NCBI GenBank assembly: GCA_934203105.1
Contig: CAKPYQ010000010.1
Location: 1 to 54,675, forward strand
Length of the DNA stretch: 54,675 nucleotides
Reading direction: 5' to 3'
Source: an uncultured Alphaproteobacteria bacterium
GTDB taxonomy: Bacteria > Pseudomonadota > Alphaproteobacteria > CAAHEQ01 > UBA3637
The notes under the pieces are model-generated. The model saw only the letters and a list, made by a program, of their open reading frames with translations. It made no database searches and was not told the DNA's origin. A program made the translations under genes and the position numbers. The first letter of the stretch is position 1. Every line of letters starts with the position of its first letter. This document shows positions 1-6,521 of this stretch, in pieces.

Positions 1-18
1 TAGCTGATTTTTATTCAT
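1..18 (-). CDS. 5' end of an unidentified leftward gene (partial)
   Basis: An ATG on the minus strand begins at 18 and reads M-N-K-N-Q-L before the window ends. A good Shine-Dalgarno (AAGGAGAT) lies at about 24-31, which makes this a credible start. Nothing can be said about the product. The upstream region carries two identical 12-bp palindromes, so the gene may be controlled by a dimeric repressor. Confidence 0.6.
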
Positions 19-70
19 TTTTATCTCCTTTTTTCTTTGTTAAATTAAATCAAAAAACCGCTTCTTTCAT

Positions 71-91
71 ATATTACATAAACGATCGTTT
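71..91 (-). promoter_or_regulatory. Putative -10 element with an adjoining palindromic operator, copy 1
   Basis: The perfect palindrome AAACGATCGTTT occupies 80-91, immediately upstream on the minus strand of a -10-like TAATAT (71-76). Initiation there would give a leader of about 45 nt to the ATG at 18. A symmetric site in the promoter spacer is what a dimeric repressor such as a TetR-family protein would use. That family assignment is inference. Confidence 0.45.
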
Positions 92-186
92 GTGTTCATC
101 GCTTTTAAAGCAAAATGTAAAATTTGGCTTTTGTTTATTTTCAGTGCGTTATAGAGGGTCCTATCGCAAAAAAATCTATTGACTTT

Positions 187-198
187 AAACGATCGTTT
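187..198. promoter_or_regulatory. Palindromic operator-like site, copy 2
   Basis: A second exact copy of AAACGATCGTTT lies 107 bp from the first. It overlaps a possible plus-strand -35 (TTGACT at 179-184). No plus-strand gene lies close downstream, so this copy may work cooperatively with copy 1. Confidence 0.4.
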
Positions 199-320
199 TT
201 GTCGTATATGATAAACTTCAAAAAAATGATTTTTGGTTGAGGTTTGGGGCACGCAAAAATCATTTTTTTGAATGAGTTGTGGAGGATTTTTTATTGAGTT
301 GATGTTGCGATGATATAAAA

Positions 321-491
321 AGATTCTTCGCTAACGCTCAGAATGACGTAAAAAAACAGCTTATCAAGTGGGGGACGCGCGGCGCGAAATTTTTCGCGTC
401 CCCCACTTCGGGACCCATTAAAAAGATTCTTCGCTCCGCTCAGAATGACACCAACCCTTTAAATAGATTCTTCACTAAAGTTCAGAATGAC
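321..491. repeat. Cluster of three REP-like hairpin repeats
   Basis: Three related units lie at 321-347, 424-449 and 465-491. They share AGATTCTTC at the start and CAGAATGAC at the end. Each can fold through ATTCT/AGAAT. In copies 1 and 2 the stem may extend through tandem G-A and G-C pairs. Copy 3 is more diverged, and a still weaker relative may lie at about 503-527. They resemble intergenic palindromic repeats seen in many bacterial genomes. Confidence 0.6.
366..408. repeat. Long perfect inverted repeat between REP-like units
   Basis: The 14-bp arms AAGTGGGGGACGCG (366-379) and CGCGTCCCCCACTT (395-408) are perfectly complementary around a 15-nt centre. It is strikingly GC-rich for this region. 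No T-run follows, so it is not an ordinary intrinsic terminator. Confidence 0.6.
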
Positions 492-559
492 GGATGGGGA
501 AAAACGACGTCAGAAGGACCAAAATGACTTTTTGAAAAACATCGACAAGAATAATAAAT

Positions 560-590
560 AAAAATGCCCGTCATATATGACAGGCTTTTC
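560..590 (-). terminator. Terminator of tRNA-Ser
   Basis: On the minus strand the stem GCCTGTCA / TGACGGGC (573-566 against 585-578, one wobble) is followed by a T-rich run just after the tRNA 3' end. Confidence 0.65.
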
Positions 591-592
591 TT

Positions 593-683
593 TGGCGGAT
601 GGGAGAGGATTCGAACCTCCGTTAGGCTTTCGGCCTAAACACACTTTCCAGGCGTGCGCCTTCAACCACTCGGCCACCCATCC
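593..683 (-). tRNA. tRNA-Ser (GGA anticodon)
   Basis: The minus strand folds as a class II tRNA. The acceptor stem is GGATGGG/CCCATCC, the anticodon loop is CTGGAAA (anticodon GGA), and a long variable arm carries the stem TTAGGC/GCCTAA. The T arm has GGTTCGAATCC, and the 3' CCA is encoded. It decodes UCC/UCU. Confidence 0.97.
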
Positions 684-702
684 ATTTTTAAAAGTTTTTA
701 CT

Positions 703-731
703 CTTATACACAATTTTAAATCAAATTGCAA
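703..731 (-). promoter_or_regulatory. Promoter of tRNA-Ser
   Basis: On the minus strand TTGCAA (731-726) is separated by 17 bp from TATAAG (708-703). This places initiation about 13-15 nt before the tRNA 5' end. Confidence 0.65.
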
Positions 732-739
732 CAAAAAAA

Positions 740-768
740 TTGATTTTTTATTATTTTTATGGTATGCT
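740..768 (+). promoter_or_regulatory. Promoter of the 802 gene, extended -10
   Basis: TTGATT (740-745), a 17-bp spacer and TATGCT (763-768) preceded by TGG give an extended -10 promoter. It lies back to back with the tRNA-Ser promoter. Confidence 0.55.
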
Positions 769-801
769 TATTTAATATCGTTTTAAAAGGAGCGCAAAAA
801 A

Positions 802-1617
802 ATGACTATTTCTACGTCTGCGGACAAAGCTTTAAGTCCCGCAATTATTCACATCAAAACTCAAATGGATAATTTGAGATCAGAAAAAGACTTTATAAAA
901 TTTTATCAAAATTTTCTTTTGGGATACGAAAAAATTTATTCCAATAATGAAAAACGATACATTCCCTTGGAAATCGGTCATTTGTTTGAGTATTTTTCGT
1001 GCTATCAAACGCCCGAACAAACCGCAACAATCATAAATAAGCACGACTTGTTTAAAGTCACTATGGATACGGATATTTCAAAATTAAAAGATTTTATTTC
1101 GGCAACGGGAAAAGACTCTCCTTTTTTTACGCCGCTTGGCCTGTATGATGTTGAACGAGATGTTGTCAAACATATGCCGCGCATTGTTGACTTTTGCCGT
1201 AAGAAACAAAGCAAAAGCTCTGATTGTTATTGCGATTTGGCAAAAGAAAACGTGACGTTGTTTGATGACTTATTAAATGTGATTTTAAAGAAAGTTACTT
1301 TTTATCCTCTTGAACGGTTACTAGAAAAACCGGAAATTCCAGCCGTTATGCTGGCCACCAAAAGCAATAAAATGTATGCTTCTTATGTTAAGTTTATTGA
1401 TTCTTCCATAATCAATAAAGATCGTGTAGATGCTTTTTTCAAAAAAGCAAAGCAATTGTCTTTGACAAAAGAATTTAAAGATATATTGGTAAAACCGTGT
1501 CCGGCAACAAAACCGGATCGATTGTTTTCCGTCATCAAAGTCGGCGAATATCTGGACGAAAAAAACAATTATTTATGCCCCGTGATGGAACGTGCTTTGG
1601 CAAAAATGCGTGATTGA
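802..1617 (+). CDS. Hypothetical protein, 271 aa
   Basis: I do not recognise this protein. It has no signal peptide or membrane segment and looks cytoplasmic, soluble, mostly helical and rich in Lys, Phe and Asp. Cysteines are scattered, including a small cluster near residue 137-145 (C-R-K-K-Q then S-D-C-Y-C). The start is supported by AAAAGGAG 8-12 nt upstream and by an extended -10 promoter at 740-768. It is transcribed alone or with the secreted protein at 1688, 70 nt downstream, which appears to have its own promoter. No domain can be named with confidence. Confidence 0.8.
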   Translation: MTISTSADKALSPAIIHIKTQMDNLRSEKDFIKFYQNFLLGYEKIYSNNEKRYIPLEIGHLFEYFSCYQTPEQTATIINKHDLFKVTMDTDISKLKDFISATGKDSPFFTPLGLYDVERDVVKHMPRIVDFCRKKQSKSSDCYCDLAKENVTLFDDLLNVILKKVTFYPLERLLEKPEIPAVMLATKSNKMYASYVKFIDSSIINKDRVDAFFKKAKQLSLTKEFKDILVKPCPATKPDRLFSVIKVGEYLDEKNNYLCPVMERALAKMRD

Positions 1618-1628
1618 TAAAATAACCG

Positions 1629-1657
1629 TTGCTTTTTTGTTTGCTTTGTCCTAATAT
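1629..1657 (+). promoter_or_regulatory. Promoter of the 1688 gene
   Basis: TTGCTT (1629-1634), a 17-bp spacer and TAATAT (1652-1657) lie about 30 nt before the chosen ATG. Confidence 0.55.
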
Positions 1658-1687
1658 ATTTTTAAAACAATTGATTGGGAGATGAAA

Positions 1688-2113
1688 ATGAAAAAATTAT
1701 TGTTGACTTGTTTGGCTTTTATCGGGGCTGCAACGCCCGCTTTTACGCAAAACGCCGATGATACCGTATTGCCAATTGCGGATATACAAACATCTGATCA
1801 AGAGCCTTTTCAACAATTAATCGGTTATGCGATTGAAGTTTCGTCGACCGCTTTGGAAACCAAAAAGCCCGTCGGTCGTTATCATTGCCAAAATATTTAT
1901 TCTATGGATGGGTATAATGCCCTGTTTGAACACCCGTGCGAATTGATTGTTCATTCCGAAAGCGGCCCGATTGTTGTACGCTATAAAGATGTAACAAGCG
2001 AAACGGATAAGCAAATCAAGGACTTTTTATCCGATAATCAAATGGGCGATTCTTTATATTATAATAACGGCCGTTTCCGCTTTTCCGTCGATGAAGATGT
2101 CGCGGAAGAATAA
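1688..2113 (+). CDS. Hypothetical secreted protein, 141 aa
   Basis: The N-terminus (MKKLLLTCLAFIGAATPAFT, then Q) is a classical Sec signal peptide with probable cleavage after A-F-T or T-Q. The mature part is about 120 residues and acidic, with two cysteines about 20 residues apart (Y-H-C-Q-N and H-P-C-E-L) that could form one periplasmic disulfide. An in-frame ATG at 1682 exists. The Shine-Dalgarno GGGAG (1677-1681) abuts it, however, and lies at the proper 6-nt distance from 1688, so 1688 is preferred. No family was recognised. Confidence 0.8.
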   Translation: MKKLLLTCLAFIGAATPAFTQNADDTVLPIADIQTSDQEPFQQLIGYAIEVSSTALETKKPVGRYHCQNIYSMDGYNALFEHPCELIVHSESGPIVVRYKDVTSETDKQIKDFLSDNQMGDSLYYNNGRFRFSVDEDVAEE

Positions 2114-2125
2114 TTCGACGCAACG

Positions 2126-2371
2126 TCAGCGCTTGTTGACTGCAATTTCTTTGATGATTTTATCATAAGCTTGCTTGTCTTTTTGATAGTCTTTTTCGGT
2201 GTATTCACCGCGTTTTTCGGCGTCTTTTTGAGCCTGTTTTTTCTCTTGCAACATCGCCTTTTGTTCTTTTTTTAGTTGCTTATATTCTTCTTTTTCCAAT
2301 TTTTCCAGCTCTTTTATCTGCTTTTTTTCCATTTTTTCCAGCTTCTTGCAAAGACTTTTTTCATAATCCAT
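2126..2371 (-). CDS. Small charged coiled-coil protein, 81 aa
   Basis: The first two thirds are almost entirely Lys, Glu, Gln and Leu in heptad-like spacing (KKLEKMEKKQIKELEKLEKE), which predicts a long single helix or coiled coil. There is no signal peptide or membrane segment. The start is 1 nt from the stop of the YibQ-like gene upstream, and GGAG in that gene's last codons can serve as its ribosome site, so the two are probably co-transcribed and coupled. Function is unknown. Low-complexity composition limits homology inference, but the coupling supports a real gene. Confidence 0.65.
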   Translation of the reverse strand: MDYEKSLCKKLEKMEKKQIKELEKLEKEEYKQLKKEQKAMLQEKKQAQKDAEKRGEYTEKDYQKDKQAYDKIIKEIAVNKR

Positions 2372-2372
2372 T

Positions 2373-3314
2373 TTACTGCTCCTTTATTGCTGAGGCCGGT
2401 ACAAAAGCAACATCAGAATGAACTTGCATACCGACTTGGTTAACAATGGCTTCGACGACGCTGGGGTGCATAGGCAAAACCAAAATAAAATGCCCATTTA
2501 AAGCGGCTTTTGCTTCCGCCGACGTTAGTAAATCGGTGACAGCCGACGCATAAAAATTATCTTTCCCAATCCAATCAACGGTATCGGGAGATAATAACAT
2601 CAAACCGTAAGTATCTGCTTTTTGTTGAAGATACGCCCAAGTTTTATCGTCAAAAGGGGCTTTGGTATTCACCCAAAATCCGGTAAAAGGGACGTTTAAA
2701 TCAAAATAATTTTCTTGTAATATTTTTTCTGCGGGGGGCAGCGATTGCCCCGTACGTAAAGCCAATGCACCACCATTATCAAAACCGTCCGCACCTTCGA
2801 CAACGATATCCATCATATTTTCGAACCCTTGTCGCCGCACGTAAGTGATTTTTTCGGCTAAATCGTCCGCATAGGGTGAAAAAGACAAAGTGACAACAGA
2901 CGGCAATTTTGAAACGGCATCAGCAAATAAATCTTCGTCCAATCCTACACCGGTTAATATGATGGCAAGCTTTGGCAGACCTTCGTTCGTTATGGGCTTT
3001 GCGTAAGTTTTACGCGCATTTTTTTCCGCCTCCCACGCATTTTGCATTTGAATATTGGGCAAGGCGGAATTGTCAAACAAAACCTGAAAACCCAAGACAT
3101 TTTTTTCGGGTGGTAAAACGGCCGGCGCTTTTGCCAAAAAATCGGCGTCTGATTGCTTGGATAACAAGTCGTTTTCAACAATGCGGGGGATAGATAAAAT
3201 GGATTTGGGGATCCAACGATCCTCGCTGTAATTTTGTGTCAAATAAAACAAGGTCGCAATATAAAAAGCGCCCAGTAAAAAGCAAAAAAATAAAACAGCT
3301 TTGGATATTTTCAT
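2373..3314 (-). CDS. Divergent polysaccharide deacetylase family protein (YibQ/DUF610-like)
   Basis: The 313-aa protein has an N-terminal membrane anchor (residues about 5-27). The catalytic-like region begins near residue 115 with P-K-L-A-I-I-L-T-G-V-G, then L-P-S-V-V-T-L-S-F-S-P-Y and F-E-N-M-M-D-I-V-V-E-G. This is the strand order of the divergent polysaccharide deacetylase family, related to the NodB fold. The family usually has Asp-Asp after the first strand (D-D-x-G); here the place reads T-G-V-G-L-D-E, so metal binding may be altered. It is likely periplasmic and involved in envelope polysaccharide metabolism; the substrate is unknown. It is transcribed from its own promoter with the small coiled-coil gene downstream. 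Confidence 0.8.
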   Translation of the reverse strand: MKISKAVLFFCFLLGAFYIATLFYLTQNYSEDRWIPKSILSIPRIVENDLLSKQSDADFLAKAPAVLPPEKNVLGFQVLFDNSALPNIQMQNAWEAEKNARKTYAKPITNEGLPKLAIILTGVGLDEDLFADAVSKLPSVVTLSFSPYADDLAEKITYVRRQGFENMMDIVVEGADGFDNGGALALRTGQSLPPAEKILQENYFDLNVPFTGFWVNTKAPFDDKTWAYLQQKADTYGLMLLSPDTVDWIGKDNFYASAVTDLLTSAEAKAALNGHFILVLPMHPSVVEAIVNQVGMQVHSDVAFVPASAIKEQ

Positions 3315-3343
3315 TTTCTCTTTCGGTTATTTATTTAAAATAA

Positions 3344-3372
3344 ATTGTACTCCTTTAAAAACAAAAAAGCAA
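3344..3372 (-). promoter_or_regulatory. Promoter of the YibQ-like operon
   Basis: On the minus strand TTGCTT (3372-3367), a 17-bp spacer and TACAAT (3349-3344) precede the start by about 30 nt. Confidence 0.6.
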
Positions 3373-3391
3373 GCCTTTTTAAGAATAAGAA

Positions 3392-3425
3392 AAACCACCG
3401 CACAAGCGATGGCTTTCTTATTGTC
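3392..3425 (-). terminator. Terminator of the DUF378 gene
   Basis: The stem AAGCCATCGC / GCGGTGGTTT (with G-T wobbles) is followed on the minus strand by a T-rich tail. The plus strand also reads into a pyrimidine-rich tail, so weak bidirectional action is possible. Confidence 0.6.
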
Positions 3426-3441
3426 GTTTTAAATTAAATTT

Positions 3442-3639
3442 TTACATTAGATAATAATCTTTGATGGCGTCCCAAGCGACCCATAAAGCGGCCAAACCTA
3501 CGATTGCATAGATGATCCGTGCAAAAGCGCTGGCATTGCCACCGAAAATCAGTCCGACCAAATTAAAGTCGAAAAATCCGATTAAACCCCAGTTAATGCC
3601 GCCGACAATCGTCAACCATAAACAAATGTTTGTAAACAT
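3442..3639 (-). CDS. DUF378 family small membrane protein, 65 aa
   Basis: The sequence contains the family hallmark I-N-W-G-L-I-G-F-F-D-F-N-L-V near residue 15. Two hydrophobic segments (about 5-30 and 40-58) indicate a two-helix inner-membrane protein like Bacillus YuzA. The length is typical. AAGGAGA lies 6 nt before the ATG. It stands alone with its own terminator. The molecular role of the family is not established. Confidence 0.85.
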   Translation of the reverse strand: MFTNICLWLTIVGGINWGLIGFFDFNLVGLIFGGNASAFARIIYAIVGLAALWVAWDAIKDYYLM

Positions 3640-3722
3640 AATCGTCTCCTTTTTTTTGTTTTCTACATCGTTTTATTTAGGTGCTTCGGTCGGTAAAAAC
3701 AACATCGACAAAAGGCTATAAA

Positions 3723-3758
3723 AAAAACCGCCACCCGTAAAGGATAGCGGCTTTTTTG
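3723..3758 (-). terminator. Terminator of rpsD
   Basis: On the minus strand the stem GCCGCTATCC / GGGTGGCGGT with wobbles is followed by TTTTTT. The plus strand also ends in TTTTTT, so it may act in both directions. Confidence 0.75.
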
Positions 3759-3776
3759 ATACAAAAAACCCGACAA

Positions 3777-4391
3777 TTATCGAGAATAGTATTCGACAAC
3801 CAAGTTTGGTTCCATTTGGCAAGCATACGGAATGTCCGCCAAGCCCGGAACTCTGGTCAACGTACCGGACATATTCTTTTCATCAACAGTGATGTAATCC
3901 GGAACAGAACGTTCAGCAGAAGCCAAAGCTTCGATTACCAAAGCCATTTCTTTTGCTTTTCCGTTCACTTCGACAACGTCGCCGACTTTTACCAAATAAG
4001 ACGGAATATCGACTTTTTTGCCGTTAACCAAAACGTGACCGTGGTTTACAAATTGACGCGCTGCAAAAACAGTCGGTACGAATTTCATACGATAGACCAA
4101 AGCGTCCAAACGTGATTCCAAAATACCAACCAAGTTTTCGGAAGTATCGCCTTTGCGACGAATAGCTTCTGCATAATAACGGCGCAATTGTTTTTCAGAA
4201 ACGTTGCCGTAGTAACCTTTCAAACGTTGTTTAGCGCGCAATTGTACGCCGTAATCCGTCGGTTTACCGTGGTTTTGACCATGTTGACCCGGACCGTATT
4301 CGCGTTTGTTAAAAGGTGATTTTGCACGACCCCACAAGGAAGTACCCAAGCGGCGTTCAATTTTATATTTTGCATTAATGCGTTTTGACAT
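3777..4391 (-). CDS. rpsD: 30S ribosomal protein S4
   Basis: S4 nucleates 16S rRNA 5'-domain folding in the small subunit and often represses its own mRNA. The 204-aa length is standard. Visible features are the N-terminal M-S-K-R-I-N-A-K-Y-K-I-E-R-R-L-G, the conserved F-N-K-R-E-Y-G-P-G-Q-H-G-Q, and the S4 RNA-binding domain (L-E-S-R-L-D-A-L-V-Y-R through R-Q-F-V-N-H-G-H-V-L-V-N-G-K). The zinc cysteines of some S4 proteins are absent. The gene is monocistronic, as in many alphaproteobacteria, with AAGGA before the ATG, a strong promoter at 4517-4545 and a structured leader of about 118 nt. Confidence 0.98.
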   Translation of the reverse strand: MSKRINAKYKIERRLGTSLWGRAKSPFNKREYGPGQHGQNHGKPTDYGVQLRAKQRLKGYYGNVSEKQLRRYYAEAIRRKGDTSENLVGILESRLDALVYRMKFVPTVFAARQFVNHGHVLVNGKKVDIPSYLVKVGDVVEVNGKAKEMALVIEALASAERSVPDYITVDEKNMSGTLTRVPGLADIPYACQMEPNLVVEYYSR

Positions 4392-4461
4392 GTTGTTTTT
4401 CCTTTATATATTGTCAAAAGTTTTTTCCAATAGTTTCTGCCGTCCACAAAGAACGCGAACC

Positions 4462-4490
4462 GAATGAACAGGAAACCAACACCTGCATTC
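4462..4490 (-). promoter_or_regulatory. Leader hairpin upstream of rpsD
   Basis: In the mRNA sense GAATGCAGG pairs with CCTG-TT-CATTC around a 9-nt loop: nine base pairs with a 2-nt bulge. It lies 70-100 nt before the rpsD start inside the predicted transcript. It could be a binding site for S4 autoregulation; that role is inference. Confidence 0.4.
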
Positions 4491-4516
4491 ACTTTCTTGG
4501 AATTTTTCAAGCGCTT

Positions 4517-4545
4517 ATCATATATGAAAAAAAACGCCTTGTCAA
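4517..4545 (-). promoter_or_regulatory. Promoter of rpsD
   Basis: On the minus strand a consensus TTGACA (4545-4540), a 17-bp spacer and TATGAT (4522-4517) fit a highly expressed ribosomal gene. Confidence 0.75.
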
Positions 4546-4637
4546 GCAAATTAAAAAAAGTCCCGTTTTTTACTTGATGTTAATCTTTATTTTGTAAAAG
4601 AGACTGCGGCATTGTGTAATTATAAGTCGAGGATAAA

Positions 4638-6521
4638 ATGCAAAAAAAATTAGTCGTCGTAACTCCTGTTCAAAATTTGTTTATCAATAATGGCGTATCG
4701 TCATTCAATCGTTTATGCGATTCGATCAAAAATCAAACTTGGAAAAACATTTTGCATTTGATCGTTGCGGGCCCTTCAACGGACGACACGGATAAAGCTT
4801 TATCGGAATACGCAACAAATTCCAACGTACAAATCATTCACGGCGACACCAAAAATAAATGGTCAGCAATGAATGTTGGTTTAGAGGCAGCCCAAGGTGA
4901 TTATATTCAATTTTTGGAATATGACGCTTTTTATTATACGTCCGATGCTGTCGAAAAAATGATTGCGACATTGGAGGAAAATAGCGCGGACTATACCTTT
5001 GCCGATTGTTGGTTGCAACCCAAAATCGGAAACAAAAGAATGAGCAAATTAAATTTGTTTGCTTTTTATAACAGCTTGTTCGTTCCGTATCAAACAATTA
5101 TTTGTCGTTTGCCGTTAGCGCGCGACATTTCGGATTTTGATGATAATTTTAAATACACTGGTTGCTATGATTATATGATCCAACTGTTTTTATCCCCGCA
5201 TAAAGGTATCCAAAGCGAAAAAGGGTTGATGTGCATCGCAGAAAACGAATATCAAGCTATGATGTCGGCCGAAGAAAAGAAAGTCATCAACGAAGCTTTC
5301 CGGCAAGAAAAAATCGCCCAAGTGCAAAAGTTTTTTACTGGGATTGCCGACGTGACGGCGCAGCAATTAGAATTTGCCGTGACAAAGGGCGGTGTGCCGA
5401 ATTCTTTTTTAAATGCAGTTTGTCAAACGGCGCACCCGTGGTTTCGGCAAGTAATTGAAAAAAAGATTTACGATTATCAACATAAATTTGATGATTTTTT
5501 GGGCTATTGGGAAGCGGGATTAAGAACGGTTTATATTCCGCTTTATGGAATGGGAGACGGCTTATTGTTTACGGGAGTGGCAAAAAAAATATTTGAGCAA
5601 ACGGGACAAAAAGTATTGGTTGCCCATAAAAACAAAGAACTTTTTAAAGGCAATCCTTATATTGTCGCAACCGATGTTATTTATGATTCGCCGGAAGCTT
5701 TGGGATTGGACGATATTCAATTTTTAAACACAGCGGGCTTTGATATAATGTTTTCAACTTATTGGGAAAGTTATCCATTGGACAAAGACAGAATGCAATT
5801 TTTCTTTACTTATCCCAAACAACCATTGATGGCGCAAGTTTTTTCAAATTGCGGGGGCAGTGGATTGCTTGAATTAAAACCCGAATTGTTTTTAACCGAT
5901 GAAGAAAAAAATTTCGGCCGCGTTGTGCCGCGGGACAGAAAGCAAATTGCCATTATGAGTTCGGCGATTGTACCCAGAAAGCAATATCCGTATTTTCAAC
6001 AAATTATTGACGCTTTGAAAGATGAATACGACTTTGTCCAAATCGGCGCACCGGAAGATGATGTTTTAAAAAATACAAAAGAAAATCTGGCCGGCAAACT
6101 GACTTTACGGCAAACGGCAAGCGTTTTATATAATTCTGATTTGTTTGTTGGTGAAATCGGCGGCTTGATGCATATGGCGCGGGCTGTTGATTGCCCGGCT
6201 GTGATTGCTTATTCCAGTTCCGAGCCGGATAATATATTCAGATATAGTTGCAACATCGATGTTGGTCCGAAAAATGTTTGCAAACTGTCGCAAAAAGGGG
6301 TCGCAGATAAAAACTGTATGCCTTGTATGAACAAAAATCCGTATTGTTGTTGTCGCACAATTCCGGTCGAAAAAATGATCAAAGCTATTCATAAACAAAT
6401 CAAACGCAGCAAAGAAAACTTGTCCGTCGAAACGGTTAAGGTCAAACCGAATAAAATGAATAATTCGATCAAAGAATATTTGCGTCGTTATAATGCAATT
6501 TTTAAATTAGACAACCTTTAA
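4638..6521 (+). CDS. Two-domain glycosyltransferase (GT2-like plus GT9/heptosyltransferase-like)
   Basis: The 627-aa protein has a GT2-type N-terminal domain (about 1-230). It contains the nucleotide-binding start K-L-V-V-V-T-P-V-Q-N, then G-P-S-T-D-D-T and the D-x-D-like F-L-E-Y-D-A-F. From about residue 296 (Y-I-P-L-Y-G-M-G-D-G-L-L) to 600 it resembles the GT-B fold of GT9 ADP-heptose-type transferases, including G-E-I-G-G-L-M-H-M-A-R near the C-terminal donor site. A cysteine-rich patch (C-M-P-C-M-N-K-N-P-Y-C-C-C) follows near residue 560. It has no signal or membrane segment. It probably adds sugars to LPS or another surface glycan on the cytoplasmic face. It ends tail to tail with epmA, the stop codons overlapping by 2 nt. 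Confidence 0.8.
   Translation: MQKKLVVVTPVQNLFINNGVSSFNRLCDSIKNQTWKNILHLIVAGPSTDDTDKALSEYATNSNVQIIHGDTKNKWSAMNVGLEAAQGDYIQFLEYDAFYYTSDAVEKMIATLEENSADYTFADCWLQPKIGNKRMSKLNLFAFYNSLFVPYQTIICRLPLARDISDFDDNFKYTGCYDYMIQLFLSPHKGIQSEKGLMCIAENEYQAMMSAEEKKVINEAFRQEKIAQVQKFFTGIADVTAQQLEFAVTKGGVPNSFLNAVCQTAHPWFRQVIEKKIYDYQHKFDDFLGYWEAGLRTVYIPLYGMGDGLLFTGVAKKIFEQTGQKVLVAHKNKELFKGNPYIVATDVIYDSPEALGLDDIQFLNTAGFDIMFSTYWESYPLDKDRMQFFFTYPKQPLMAQVFSNCGGSGLLELKPELFLTDEEKNFGRVVPRDRKQIAIMSSAIVPRKQYPYFQQIIDALKDEYDFVQIGAPEDDVLKNTKENLAGKLTLRQTASVLYNSDLFVGEIGGLMHMARAVDCPAVIAYSSSEPDNIFRYSCNIDVGPKNVCKLSQKGVADKNCMPCMNKNPYCCCRTIPVEKMIKAIHKQIKRSKENLSVETVKVKPNKMNNSIKEYLRRYNAIFKLDNL

Larger units (their letters stand above)
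199..592. other. Gene-free region with repeat hairpins
   Basis: No open frame here looks like a gene. The stretch holds three REP-like repeat copies, one long inverted repeat and the tRNA-Ser terminator. The rest is AT-rich sequence in which I see nothing further. Confidence 0.6.

Noticed and set aside
67..252. Minus-strand open frame of 61 codons across the palindromes
   Set aside because: It lies over putative promoter and operator elements, has no ribosome site and shows no protein-like composition.
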